A stretch of DNA of 64,000 bases, from contig NZ_JAUOEO010000001.1 in the NCBI RefSeq assembly GCF_030540825.1, positions 2,143,001-2,207,000 of the forward strand. Direction: 5' to 3'. This document shows, one piece after another, positions 36,247 to 44,604 of the stretch. Both the position numbers and the translations under genes were made by a program. This DNA comes from Flavivirga spongiicola (GTDB lineage Bacteria > Bacteroidota > Bacteroidia > Flavobacteriales > Flavobacteriaceae). Below the pieces are notes generated by a model that had not been told where the DNA came from, did not search any database, and was given only the letters and a program-made list of their open reading frames with translations. How positions within the stretch are numbered: position 1 is the stretch's first letter; every line of letters begins with the position of its first letter.

Positions 36247-36642
36247 TTAAGATTTTTTTCTTTTATCTAAAATATTTGGGTCTTTAATTGGGTTTTCTTT
36301 TCCTTTTAGGGACTTTTCTATTTGATCGATATATTCTAAAGAGTCGTCTACAAAAAATTCTAAATTTGGCATGCGTCTCAATTGGTGCTTAGTACGTTGT
36401 GCTAATTCATGTCTAATTAAAGGCGTATTAGATTTTATGCCTTCAAGAAGTTCTTTAGCTTTATCATTTGGAAAGATACTCAAATAAACTTTAGCAACAG
36501 ATAAGTCTACCGTTACTTTAACTTTAGACACCGATATTAATATACCATGCATGCCGCCTTGTGTAGCGGCACCTTGCAGTACTTCAACTAGATCACGTTG
36601 TAAAACAGATCCTATTTTTTTTTGTCTTTGACTTTCCTCCAT
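36247..36642 (-). CDS. rbfA: Ribosome-binding factor A (RbfA)
   Basis: At 131 residues it is a typical RbfA, which matures the 16S rRNA 5' region and supports growth in the cold. The KH-like core shows SKVKVTVDLSVAKVYLSI and HELAQRTKHQLRRMPNLEFFVDDS, the family hallmark. It lies directly upstream of the LolC/E-like permease in the same orientation (52 bp apart). Confidence 0.95.
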   Translation of the reverse strand: MEESQRQKKIGSVLQRDLVEVLQGAATQGGMHGILISVSKVKVTVDLSVAKVYLSIFPNDKAKELLEGIKSNTPLIRHELAQRTKHQLRRMPNLEFFVDDSLEYIDQIEKSLKGKENPIKDPNILDKRKKS

Positions 36643-36731
36643 ATTGCAAAAATAACGGATATTTAAAGATTATTTTACTTTTAGTTCGCTATTTTCATAT
36701 CTTGATGATAAATTTGAGCTAAATTGAAAAG

Positions 36732-36751
36732 ATTCCCTCCTTTGAGGGAAT
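36732..36751. promoter_or_regulatory. Small hairpin upstream of the epimerase gene
   Basis: ATTCCCTC (36732-36739) pairs with GAGGGAAT (36744-36751) around a 4-nt loop. It overlaps an upstream alternative ATG at 36750 and lies just 5' of the preferred start at 36768, so it could affect translation. Confidence 0.4.
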
Positions 36752-36767
36752 GATAAAAAAATATTCA

Positions 36768-37172
36768 ATGAATAAAATTGAACATATAGGAATTGCCGTA
36801 AAAAGCCTTGAAAATTCTAATGAATTGTTTTCCAAATTATTTGGTGAATCTCATTATAAAATAGAAGAAGTTGCAAGAGAAGGTGTTAACACCTCTTTTT
36901 TTAAAGTTGGCGCCAATAAGATTGAATTGTTAGAAGCTACCAATGAAGACAGCCCGATTGCAAAATTTTTAGATAAAAAAGGAGAGGGCATTCATCATAT
37001 TGCTTTTGATGTTACCGATATTGAAGCAGAAATTAAACGCCTTAAAAATGAAGGCTTTAAAGTTTTAAACGAAACCCCAAAAAAAGGAGCAGACAATAAA
37101 TTGGTGGCTTTTTTGCATCCAAAATCTTCAAATGGTGTTTTAATTGAGTTATGTCAGGAGATAAAGAAATAA
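36768..37172 (+). CDS. mce: Methylmalonyl-CoA epimerase
   Basis: I place the start at 36768 (MNKIEHIGIAV), because the family begins with this strand; an ATG six codons upstream overlaps a hairpin. The 134-residue protein is a glyoxalase-fold epimerase: metal-binding His in IEHIGIAV and in EGIHHIAFDV, and Glu in VLIELCQ. It interconverts (2R)- and (2S)-methylmalonyl-CoA in propionate metabolism. The gene ends at a terminator before the tRNA. Confidence 0.92.
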   Translation: MNKIEHIGIAVKSLENSNELFSKLFGESHYKIEEVAREGVNTSFFKVGANKIELLEATNEDSPIAKFLDKKGEGIHHIAFDVTDIEAEIKRLKNEGFKVLNETPKKGADNKLVAFLHPKSSNGVLIELCQEIKK

Positions 37173-37177
37173 TTTTT

Positions 37178-37237
37178 CACACGTTTTAATTTTTGTAATT
37201 TTAGGCTAACAAATTAATTAAAAAAATAAAACGTGTG
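37178..37237 (+). terminator. Hairpin terminator after mce
   Basis: CACACGTTTTA (37178-37188) pairs perfectly with TAAAACGTGTG (37227-37237), with A/T-rich flanks extending the pairing inside. It starts 5 bp after the mce stop codon. The 3' side has no strong T-run, so efficiency is uncertain. Confidence 0.55.
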
Positions 37238-37312
37238 TAACCGCTTTGCTCTCGCATTAAAAATTTAAAACATTAAACAAATGGTTTTTTAAAATTTATT
37301 AGTGCTCGTTTC

Positions 37313-37343
37313 TTGCTAAGAAATAAAATAAGTAGTAATATTG
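37313..37343 (+). promoter_or_regulatory. Predicted promoter of the tRNA gene
   Basis: TTG (37313-37315), 20 bp, and TAATATTG (37336-37343, one mismatch to TAnnTTTG) precede the tRNA by 12 bp. Confidence 0.5.
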
Positions 37344-37355
37344 CACTCCAATTTC

Positions 37356-37429
37356 GGTCCCATAGCTCAGTTGGTTAGAGCACCTGACTCATAATCAGGT
37401 GGTCCTTGGTTCGAGCCCAAGTGGGACCA
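37356..37429 (+). tRNA. tRNA with CAT anticodon (elongator Met or Ile2)
   Basis: The 74-nt gene folds as a standard cloverleaf: acceptor GGTCCCA/TGGGACC, anticodon stem CCTGA/TCAGG around loop CTCATAA (anticodon CAT at 37390-37392), and T arm CTTGG/CCAAG with TTCGAGC. G1-C72 pairing and a non-GGG/CCC anticodon stem argue against initiator tRNA. Whether C34 is modified to lysidine (Ile2) cannot be seen; the GGTCC acceptor and GACTCATAATC loop resemble E. coli ileX. The CCA is not encoded. An integrative element uses its 3' end as att site. Confidence 0.93.
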
Positions 37430-37430
37430 C
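37418..37430. repeat. Left attachment-site core within the tRNA 3' end
   Basis: CAAGTGGGACCAC covers the 3' part of the T arm, the acceptor strand and the discriminator base. It is repeated exactly at 52791-52803. Because it carries the tRNA 3' end, integration leaves the tRNA intact. Confidence 0.8.
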
Positions 37431-37437
37431 AGAAAAC

Positions 37438-37472
37438 ATCCGTAAATCGTTAATTGTTAACGAATTGCGGAT
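37438..37472 (+). terminator. Terminator inside the left end of the element
   Basis: ATCCGTAAATCGTTAA and TTAACGAATTGCGGAT form a 16-bp stem with two mismatches and a TTG loop, followed by TTTTTCTTTTTT. It terminates the tRNA transcript. As the chromosomal copy of the tRNA flank is now beyond 52803, this one came with the element. Confidence 0.8.
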
Positions 37473-37491
37473 TTTTCTTTTTTATAAGGTT

Positions 37492-37510
37492 ACAACATTG
37501 GGGGCGACAA
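37492..37510. repeat. Possible integrase arm-type site, left
   Basis: ACAACATTGGGGGCGACAA resembles the doubled motif ACAACATTAGGGACAA at 52645-52660 near the integrase end, in the same orientation. The region from 37473 to 37649 holds no other recognisable feature. Confidence 0.4.
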
Positions 37511-37649
37511 TTATCCAATTATTTGTATTATTTCTAGTTCCATTTAAAAGACGGTGATCCTTATTGCTCACTAATTAATACTAAAAAAGACTTCGATCTT
37601 TTTAATTCTTTAGAGTATAATGAACATATTTAAAATTCAATTAAGATAA

Positions 37650-37883
37650 TTATGGTTTCTTCCTTTTTTTCATAACCACATTTTCTATTAAATAACGCAT
37701 CGCATCCGCTTCCGAAAAATCAGGTAGGCGTTTTCTTTTTCGTTTTTTTATATCATACTTAGAGTTAAAATGAGCCTTAACCAAATCATACAATTTATTT
37801 TGTTCTTCATGATCTAATACCATATAAACTTCGAAAACGGTTTCTGCTGTCATTGGTAACTTTTTTATAATTATATTCGTCAA
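37650..37883 (-). CDS. 77-residue basic protein, unknown
   Basis: The protein has a central DHEEQNKLYDLVKAHF helix and a lysine/arginine-rich segment (KKRKRKRLPDFSE). It ends VMKKRKKP. The ATG at M11 (37853) is an alternative start. Composition and length suggest a small DNA- or protein-binding element gene; I do not recognise a family. It is the last gene at the left end of the element. Confidence 0.5.
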   Translation of the reverse strand: MTNIIIKKLPMTAETVFEVYMVLDHEEQNKLYDLVKAHFNSKYDIKKRKRKRLPDFSEADAMRYLIENVVMKKRKKP

Positions 37884-38035
37884 TGTTCAGTTTCTCTATT
37901 GGTGTTGTATTACATGTCATTTTAATGAGTCCCGAGTTTTCTAATTTTATAATAATACATCCTCTAAATCTTTATTATTTAAGTTAGTTGTGTTTTTAAA
38001 TTAGTCAATTTCTATAAATTTAAGAAGGTAAGAAG

Positions 38036-38458
38036 TCATATTAATCCAAAAGCAGCAAAGCTGTAAAACTCCTTACTCTCACATATAACAAGATGGTCTA
38101 ACAATTCTATATTTAGAACATCTGCTCCTTTCTTTATTTTTTTGGTAACCTGTTTATCTTGTGGGCTAGGTTTTGTGTCTCCAGAAGGGTGGTTATGACA
38201 CATAATTATTCTTTTGCATTTCTTAGCTACTGCAAAATTAAATACCTCTACGGGGTCTATGCTATTTTGATTTAATGCTCCAATAGTAAGAAGCTCAATA
38301 TATTCTATATCGCTTTTAGAGCTAAGTCCGATAGTCCAGAAGTATTCCTTTTTCCTATGTAGTTTATTTTGCCTTAGAAGTATTTTACGCATAATTCGTG
38401 CAATATCACGTGAATCTCCTATGCGTGTATTTTCATTTTTAGGAATACGTACGTTCAT
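38036..38458 (-). CDS. RadC-like JAB-domain protein
   Basis: The 140-residue protein is the JAB/MPN domain of RadC without its N-terminal HhH part. The metal-site motif is complete: MCHNHPSGDTKPSPQD, with H88, H90 and D101. RadC-like JAB proteins are frequent in mobile elements of Bacteroidota, and their role is still unclear despite the DNA-repair name. It lies 94 bp downstream of the small ORF that ends the defence operon. Confidence 0.88.
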   Translation of the reverse strand: MNVRIPKNENTRIGDSRDIARIMRKILLRQNKLHRKKEYFWTIGLSSKSDIEYIELLTIGALNQNSIDPVEVFNFAVAKKCKRIIMCHNHPSGDTKPSPQDKQVTKKIKKGADVLNIELLDHLVICESKEFYSFAAFGLI

Positions 38459-38552
38459 TTAAATTTAGTTTTATCAAATATAAGATTATTCCGTATAAAG
38501 TTGAAAACAAAACCACCGCATCCATAAGGCGAGTCTGTCCAAAATTAAATTG

Positions 38553-38732
38553 TTATTGTTTCTTGTACCCTTTTGTATATAGATGCCGCCAAATCAATGA
38601 ATCTATTTTGTCAAAAACACCATTTTTAGTGAGTTTAGTTTTTAGCTCCTGTGCTTGAGCAGTACCACTTTTATAAGTTACACCTATAACACTAGAATAA
38701 TATTCGAAATCTTGATTGGTAAAGAAATCCAT
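38553..38732 (-). CDS. 59-residue hypothetical protein of the defence operon
   Basis: An ORF of 59 codons runs from ATG at 38732 (MDFFTNQDFEYY...) to TAA at 38553. It starts 4 bp after the HNH stop codon, spacing like that of the other operon joints. The sequence is hydrophilic with a likely C-terminal helix (FDKIDSLIWRHLYTKGYKKQ). I recognise no domain; it may be a small accessory protein or the remnant of a longer gene. Confidence 0.5.
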   Translation of the reverse strand: MDFFTNQDFEYYSSVIGVTYKSGTAQAQELKTKLTKNGVFDKIDSLIWRHLYTKGYKKQ

Positions 38733-38736
38733 GAGA

Positions 38737-39825
38737 TTATATCGTGATCATTTTTAAAACTGCATTTCTGTAATTTAAACATTCATCTGTTAAAAGAAAG
38801 TCAAACAAAGCATGTTTTATGAAGTTATATTCATGATAGTAATTGGTGTTAAAACTATTTCTTTTTAATCTAATTTCACCTTCTAACCTATCCAAATTCC
38901 ATTGAACATAAATTTTACTGTCTTTCTCAAAAGCAATTCTATTCATTGAATCCTTTCGAAATTCATTAATTAGTTTATCACATTCAGTTTCTTGTTTTGA
39001 ATTATCTAGTTTCTCGAGAAATTCTTCTTTACATCTATCAGTGATGTCAAACACACTATCCCATGTTAGGACTTCCGAAGAGTTCGGTGTAATATTCACT
39101 TGCCATACCCGTTTGCTTGGATCACTCGACATGGTACTACCTTTTAAATCAAATATTGGTGAAATAATATTATAATAAGGGTTGACAGCAGACCTAATAT
39201 TTCCATCATCATCCATTAAAAGGTCATCTGTTTTCTTATGAATGCGATTACACTTTATGCCCATTGGTGCCAAATTGTGCATATTGACAGATGCAACAGG
39301 GTATTTCGCTTTATATAAAAGATGGTCGTAATCTTGTTTAAATCTTTTAAAAGAGACGAATTTTTCCATCCCACAAAACGGGCACCAAGTGTCTTTCTTT
39401 TCTTTAAAAACTTTTTTATAATGATCTTTTATATCATACTTACCTAAAGTGTCTTTATATAAGTGCAAAAACAATGCTTTTGTTTGTTTTCTTATTCCTA
39501 TAGGGTAGTCAAGTAATCTTAATGCAGTATTTGGGTTGGCAAATTGGGTCTGAACATCGTTTGTTTGATTGAAGATTAAAATAAAACGATCTCTATCAGG
39601 TTGACTTAAATCTAAAAAGGCAATATGAAACTCTTCAATTAGATCTCTAGTGTTTTTCTTAACGGTTGTCCTTTTTTGTCCTATAAAACCTCCAAATTTT
39701 ACATCACAATTATTTATATCAAAATTAGTTCCTCTTGGTAAATTTTGAATAGTGTTCAAGTAATTTTGAACCGAGACTTGTAACTCTTTAACAGGATGAT
39801 CTAGATCAATACATTTTTGAAGCAT
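38737..39825 (-). CDS. HNH nuclease paired with AAA-type ATPase (Septu-like)
   Basis: The 362-residue protein has a central HNH zinc-finger: CPFC (C148, C151), YDHLL (D167, H168), NMHNLAP (N184) and CNRIHKK (C192, N193). About 145 N-terminal and 165 C-terminal residues of unknown fold surround it. It starts 2 bp after the stop of an ABC/AAA-type ATPase, the arrangement of Septu (PtuA/PtuB) and similar anti-phage pairs, where the nuclease degrades DNA or RNA when the ATPase senses infection. Its position at the end of a type I restriction operon suggests it is a second layer triggered together with it. Confidence 0.75.
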   Translation of the reverse strand: MLQKCIDLDHPVKELQVSVQNYLNTIQNLPRGTNFDINNCDVKFGGFIGQKRTTVKKNTRDLIEEFHIAFLDLSQPDRDRFILIFNQTNDVQTQFANPNTALRLLDYPIGIRKQTKALFLHLYKDTLGKYDIKDHYKKVFKEKKDTWCPFCGMEKFVSFKRFKQDYDHLLYKAKYPVASVNMHNLAPMGIKCNRIHKKTDDLLMDDDGNIRSAVNPYYNIISPIFDLKGSTMSSDPSKRVWQVNITPNSSEVLTWDSVFDITDRCKEEFLEKLDNSKQETECDKLINEFRKDSMNRIAFEKDSKIYVQWNLDRLEGEIRLKRNSFNTNYYHEYNFIKHALFDFLLTDECLNYRNAVLKMITI

Positions 39826-39827
39826 AA

Positions 39828-41390
39828 TTATTGTTCCTTGTTTTTCTTATCCGATTTCATTTCTTCAATTTTATGATATAACATCATTTTTTTTATCGAA
39901 TCTCCAAAGCCTAAAGCCTTTTTTTCAAGCTCTTCAATTGTACTATTTTTATCTTTGATCAACCTATTAATTGCGTTGGAAGAAAGTTTTGCAACTGGTG
40001 GAGCTACTCCAAATGCAACCTCTAATAGCTTATCGATAGCTGCACCATAGGTTTGAATTTCAGGTTGCTCTATTTTTATTTTATTATTGGTTTTTTCGAA
40101 AACAAAAACATCTTCACTCTTAGAGTCAGAGAGTAAGAATGGTGAATGAGTTGTAACAATATATTCCTGTTTACTTTTACCTGCGGTACTTTTCATGTTT
40201 GAGATAAAAGCAGACCTCCATTGCGGATTAAAATGAGTTTCAGGTTCATCCATTAAAAACAAAACGTTATTCTTATTAACCATGTTCAGCGTACCAAACA
40301 CATGTAAATACTGATGTTCACCATCGCTTAAATCATTATAATTGATGATTGTGTTTTTATTTTTATGATTAATTCTGATATGGGAAATATTAAATGCCTT
40401 TTGGTTATCTGCAACGTTAGGCCTGTCTAATTTTTCTCCTGTATTTTTTTCAATACGCTTAATTTCACTTAAATCCGATCTTATTAAGATATGATTTAGT
40501 AAATGGAGCTGAAATAGGGCAACATATAATTTTAATTTTGTTTTAAAACTATCTTTAAATGCATTAACAGTCGCTTTAGAATTATAAAAGTCTAAGATTA
40601 AGGTGTTTTCTTTTTCTATTTTGGTACTTGTTGTTGCACAAAGTTCAAGCTTTTTTATTATTAACTCTTGCTCTTTTGCAGGGATAATACCATTAGTTGG
40701 TCCATTTCTTGGTTTTAATTTAATAGTAATTCTAAAAGACCTTAATGTCTCAATATTTATAGTTTTAGTGATGTTTGGCCAAGTGGATTCCTCTGAAAAA
40801 CCTAAAATAGCATTAGCAATAAAAACTAAGTGATTCATACTAAAATCTACCCATAAAAATTTGGGTAAATCAGGAAGGCTTACTTTTTTATTATCATAAA
40901 TTGCACCTTCTTGATAATAGCCTGAAAAAGCATCATTGTAAGGTCTAAAGTAAGAACTTAAAGATTCGTTTTCGCCTGACGTATAACCTACAACAATTTC
41001 TGGTAGATAACTTTTAATTTCTTTAACATCATTACATAATTCTAGATCATCTCTGTTTTTTCCTAAATAACATTCTGTTACTTTATTAGTTGAAGACTTA
41101 ATAAAGCTTACATATTTATAACCTTTTTTAAGTTTAAAGAGATAATCTACTTGAAAGCTTAAATATTCATTGTCTAATTCTGAAATGAAATCTGAATATT
41201 CACCTATCAAATACTCCATAACTTGAGCAATACACTCTAAAAGTTTTGATTTACCTGAACCATTGATTCCGACCAAACAAATAGGATGAAATCCATCTTC
41301 CAAAAAAGCTTCATTTCTAAACTCTTCATCAAAACCATTTAAGGGATGAGAACTATTAGCATGGCTATATTTAAAGTGAACTAACTTCAT
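39828..41390 (-). CDS. AAA/ABC-type ATPase of the defence operon (PtuA-like)
   Basis: The 520-residue protein has Walker A GINGSGKS (residues 41-48), an ABC-like signature LSDGEHQ (about 347) and Walker B VLFLMDEPETH (about 375), followed by VTTHSPFLL with a switch-like His. The long insertion between Walker A and signature is typical of OLD/PtuA/RloE-type SMC-like ATPases. Its start codon overlaps the hsdS stop (TAATG), so it is translationally coupled to the type I R-M genes. A TOPRIM domain is not visible, so nuclease activity should come from the HNH partner. Confidence 0.8.
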   Translation of the reverse strand: MKLVHFKYSHANSSHPLNGFDEEFRNEAFLEDGFHPICLVGINGSGKSKLLECIAQVMEYLIGEYSDFISELDNEYLSFQVDYLFKLKKGYKYVSFIKSSTNKVTECYLGKNRDDLELCNDVKEIKSYLPEIVVGYTSGENESLSSYFRPYNDAFSGYYQEGAIYDNKKVSLPDLPKFLWVDFSMNHLVFIANAILGFSEESTWPNITKTINIETLRSFRITIKLKPRNGPTNGIIPAKEQELIIKKLELCATTSTKIEKENTLILDFYNSKATVNAFKDSFKTKLKLYVALFQLHLLNHILIRSDLSEIKRIEKNTGEKLDRPNVADNQKAFNISHIRINHKNKNTIINYNDLSDGEHQYLHVFGTLNMVNKNNVLFLMDEPETHFNPQWRSAFISNMKSTAGKSKQEYIVTTHSPFLLSDSKSEDVFVFEKTNNKIKIEQPEIQTYGAAIDKLLEVAFGVAPPVAKLSSNAINRLIKDKNSTIEELEKKALGFGDSIKKMMLYHKIEEMKSDKKNKEQ

Positions 41391-43144
41391 TATTTGGGAA
41401 TTTGAAAGTATAGAATGTCTCCGTCATATATCATTTTTAGTTTACATTCGTTAATATTGGATTTCTGATGATCTAACAATCGAAATAACAGTAACCTAAA
41501 TTCGTCATAAGAATAATTTGATGGAATTTGTATTTCCTCAAAGGTGAATTTATTATGAGTGAACTTTTTTTTTAGATGTTCAAATACAGCATCGGTTCCT
41601 TTTAATATAATCTCCTTACTGGTTAGTGTTCCCGATGTTGTTGTTTTACTTTCTGATTTACCAATTAACTGCTTTTTTTCACTCTTTTTAGGCTTCTTTT
41701 TTGTTGTTTTTTCACCCTCTTTTTTAAGTTTTTTAATTTCTTCTAACAAACCTTTTGCATCTCCATCTGTAGGCAGCTGTTCGACTAACTCACCTTTAAA
41801 GGCTTTTTGTAAAATAGCTTGAGGTAGATAATCTATTTTTTTAATTAAAGTCTCATATTCCTTTTCAATGGCATTTGCTTTTGAAAATAGATTATCAACT
41901 CGTTTTACAATTTCATCCTGCTCTAATTTTGGTGGCACAGGAAAAGCTATTTTAAATAAGATTCCTAGATTTATATTTTTTTGAGCAGTTGCAGGTGCAT
42001 AATGTTCTAAATCTCTCTGAATAGTTCTTAAATAATACATAGCAAACTTTGAAGAGTACATACCCTTGTATGGTAAATAACCGACAACACTATCAGGAAA
42101 ACATGAATCAAAATCTAGAATACCAGTTTCAGCAATATTCGCAGCAATAGTAATACATAAAGTTCCTTTTGGAAAAAGCCTGCTTTGTGATAATCCAAAC
42201 TCACTATAAGTTTGAGTGTGATTTTCAATTAAACCATTTGATCTTGCAACATCTCCCGTTTGAATAAATGGGTAATTACCTCCGAAAAGCCTTTGGTCAT
42301 TTCTTGGTCTATGTTTTGATTTGCCCCTAGTAAATTCACCGAAATTTTGTAAATAACCAAAAGACCATATTTTGGGTACTTGATATGGTTGAGAAACATT
42401 CTCAAATACTAGTCCAGGTGTTCTCTTAGGTAGTCCTAATTTCTTTCTTTCTTCTATTATTTTTTTTCGCCAATCATTAGCATTTTCAAGAGTTTTATCT
42501 TTCCTCCAACCTTCTGTAAGCTTCCCTGTAACAGCTTTAGATAACACGGCTTGTCTAAAATTTTTAAGTAAATCTGGAATTTTATCTAACCGTATTTTAA
42601 TCTCTTCCAATTGAGTGAAAAATGTATCTAATTTTTTAACAATACGCTGCTGTTCTTTTATTGGTGGTATTGGAAAAGGAATATTGTAGATGCTTTTGGA
42701 AGACAAATGTTTAACAGTAGTAGCCGAAGTGTTTTCGTTTATTATATTCAAATATCCTGGAAGACCATAATAAAGAAGCTTCTTCATTAAAAACTTTTCA
42801 TTCGGAAATATTCGACATACTCGCTGATTTAACAAAGCATTTTTGCCTTTCCATAAATCAGAATTAAAATCTCCATCCATTCCGACCAACAAGTCTCCTT
42901 TATTGACGACATAGTCATTAGAATAATCACCTTTATAGTAGGTTTGAGTCTTACCTTTTAATATATCCCTAATTCTTATAAGTGGTATTCCATCCCCTTC
43001 TTTATTAAAATCCTTGGATTTGAATGCAAATCCATTTTGAATTTTAACTAAATCACTTAAAGGTATTAAAGCCCAATTTTGATGAGCTGAAACTAACCCC
43101 GTTCTTTCTTCAAAGAGATCTTCTACTTTATGAATCAAACTCAT
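41390..43144 (-). CDS. hsdS: Type I restriction specificity subunit HsdS with C-terminal extension
   Basis: The 584-residue protein has two target-recognition units. Each ends with a conserved stretch: PPIKEQQRIVKKLDTFF...LSKAVTGKL and PPKLEQDEIVKRVDNLF...LQKAFKGEL. Usual HsdS is about 400-460 residues; here a lysine-rich linker (KKKPKKSEKK) and a folded tail of about 85 residues (EIILKGTDAVFEHLKKKF...) follow. It overlaps hsdM by 4 bp. It sets the bipartite recognition sequence, which cannot be predicted. Confidence 0.92.
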   Translation of the reverse strand: MSLIHKVEDLFEERTGLVSAHQNWALIPLSDLVKIQNGFAFKSKDFNKEGDGIPLIRIRDILKGKTQTYYKGDYSNDYVVNKGDLLVGMDGDFNSDLWKGKNALLNQRVCRIFPNEKFLMKKLLYYGLPGYLNIINENTSATTVKHLSSKSIYNIPFPIPPIKEQQRIVKKLDTFFTQLEEIKIRLDKIPDLLKNFRQAVLSKAVTGKLTEGWRKDKTLENANDWRKKIIEERKKLGLPKRTPGLVFENVSQPYQVPKIWSFGYLQNFGEFTRGKSKHRPRNDQRLFGGNYPFIQTGDVARSNGLIENHTQTYSEFGLSQSRLFPKGTLCITIAANIAETGILDFDSCFPDSVVGYLPYKGMYSSKFAMYYLRTIQRDLEHYAPATAQKNINLGILFKIAFPVPPKLEQDEIVKRVDNLFSKANAIEKEYETLIKKIDYLPQAILQKAFKGELVEQLPTDGDAKGLLEEIKKLKKEGEKTTKKKPKKSEKKQLIGKSESKTTTSGTLTSKEIILKGTDAVFEHLKKKFTHNKFTFEEIQIPSNYSYDEFRLLLFRLLDHQKSNINECKLKMIYDGDILYFQIPK

Positions 43145-44604
43145 ATAGAAAGTTCTTTTATAATATTGTTTAGAGCTTTAGTGATTTCATTAAGCTCTGT
43201 TAATGCTTCTTTGGCAATATCAATAGGCTCATCTAATTCTGCTCCATTGCTTAAATTTTCATCAACCATTAAACCTAAATCTAGAGAGTCGTTTTTCTTT
43301 TTTATCTCCTCCCTCGTAATACATTGCCAACGCTCATCTTTAATAGATTCTCTTTTTTTATCATCGATATCTCGATCATAATTCATTAATACCTTGCTTG
43401 TGTCAGTACCACCTGTGTAGGCTTTAATAAAATCATTAAAGGCAGCTCTTGTAAACGGTGTACGTTTTCCATAACTAGGGACATTGGTGCGCATATCATA
43501 GTACCAAACATTTTTGGTATTTCCTGTTTCGGTTTTGCCTCGTGTAAAAAACAGCACATTGGTTTTCACTCCTGCAGAGTAAAAAATCCCAGTTGGTAAA
43601 CGTAATATAGTATGCAAATTACATTTATCCATTAGGTCTTTACGAATGCGTTGCCCATCACCATCTTCAAACAAAACATTATCAGGTAAAACTACAGCAG
43701 CTCTAGCGGTTCCTTTTTTATGTAAAGACCTATAGATGTGTTGTAAAAAGTTGAGTTGCTTATTACTGGATACAAAGGTTAAATCATCTCGTGTTGGTTT
43801 TTCACCACCTTTTTTGGTTCCAAAAGGTGGATTAGCTAATACGCCGTCTAAACCTTTTAATGTTTTACCTAAATCGGTCAATGTATCTCCTAAATGGATT
43901 GTACTGTCTAAGCCATGTAATTTAGCATTCATTAATGCTAAACGATGTGCATCTTGAACCAGTTCTACTCCGCTTAAAGCTTCGTTAACTTGAAATTGAC
44001 GTTGTTTATCATTAGAATCATATTTATAATTGTAACGGTCAACTAAATACTGATCAAGAGAAATCATAAAACCAAAAGTTCCACAAGCAGGATCGTTCCA
44101 TCGTTCTCCCAATTTTGGAGCCAACAATTCTATCATCACTTTTATTAGTGGTCGAGGAGTAAAGTATTGGCCTGCTCCACTTCGTTTTTCGTTAGCATTA
44201 CGCTCTAACAAATCTTCATAAATCTGTCCCATGGTATCACGCTCACTTTCATTATACCAATCTATAAGGTCTATTTGCGTGATTAAAGTTCTTAAATTAA
44301 CAGGTTTACGTAATGTAGTAGATGCGTTAGTATAGATTTCTGTAATCGTTGTGTTATCTCCTTTAGCACTTATATTGGCTAATAAGTCTCTATAGCGGTC
44401 GTATAATTCTTTATTATCTGTAATCTCGAGTAAAGTGCTCCATTGATATTCTTTAGGTATTTGTTCTTTAAAACCTTTTACTTCGGATAGCTTTAAAAAC
44501 AAGATATATGTTAACTCATTTAAATATTGGTGATAAGTAACTCCATCATCCCGTAATACATTACAAAGGTTCCAGAGTTTATTTGAAATTTCTTCTGCGC
44601 TCAT
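43141..44604 (-). CDS. hsdM: Type I restriction modification subunit HsdM
   Basis: This 487-residue adenine N6-methyltransferase has an N-terminal HsdM helical bundle, motif I DPACGTFG (171-178, G-to-F change from the usual DPACGTGG), GQYFTPRPL just before it, and catalytic NPPF (258-261). It abuts hsdR and overlaps hsdS. The Phe in motif I is tolerated in many HsdM proteins, so it is probably active. Confidence 0.95.
   Translation of the reverse strand: MSAEEISNKLWNLCNVLRDDGVTYHQYLNELTYILFLKLSEVKGFKEQIPKEYQWSTLLEITDNKELYDRYRDLLANISAKGDNTTITEIYTNASTTLRKPVNLRTLITQIDLIDWYNESERDTMGQIYEDLLERNANEKRSGAGQYFTPRPLIKVMIELLAPKLGERWNDPACGTFGFMISLDQYLVDRYNYKYDSNDKQRQFQVNEALSGVELVQDAHRLALMNAKLHGLDSTIHLGDTLTDLGKTLKGLDGVLANPPFGTKKGGEKPTRDDLTFVSSNKQLNFLQHIYRSLHKKGTARAAVVLPDNVLFEDGDGQRIRKDLMDKCNLHTILRLPTGIFYSAGVKTNVLFFTRGKTETGNTKNVWYYDMRTNVPSYGKRTPFTRAAFNDFIKAYTGGTDTSKVLMNYDRDIDDKKRESIKDERWQCITREEIKKKNDSLDLGLMVDENLSNGAELDEPIDIAKEALTELNEITKALNNIIKELSI

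Noticed and set aside
37356..37429. Calling the tRNA an initiator tRNA-fMet
   Set aside because: It has a G1-C72 pair and lacks the three G-C pairs of the initiator anticodon stem.
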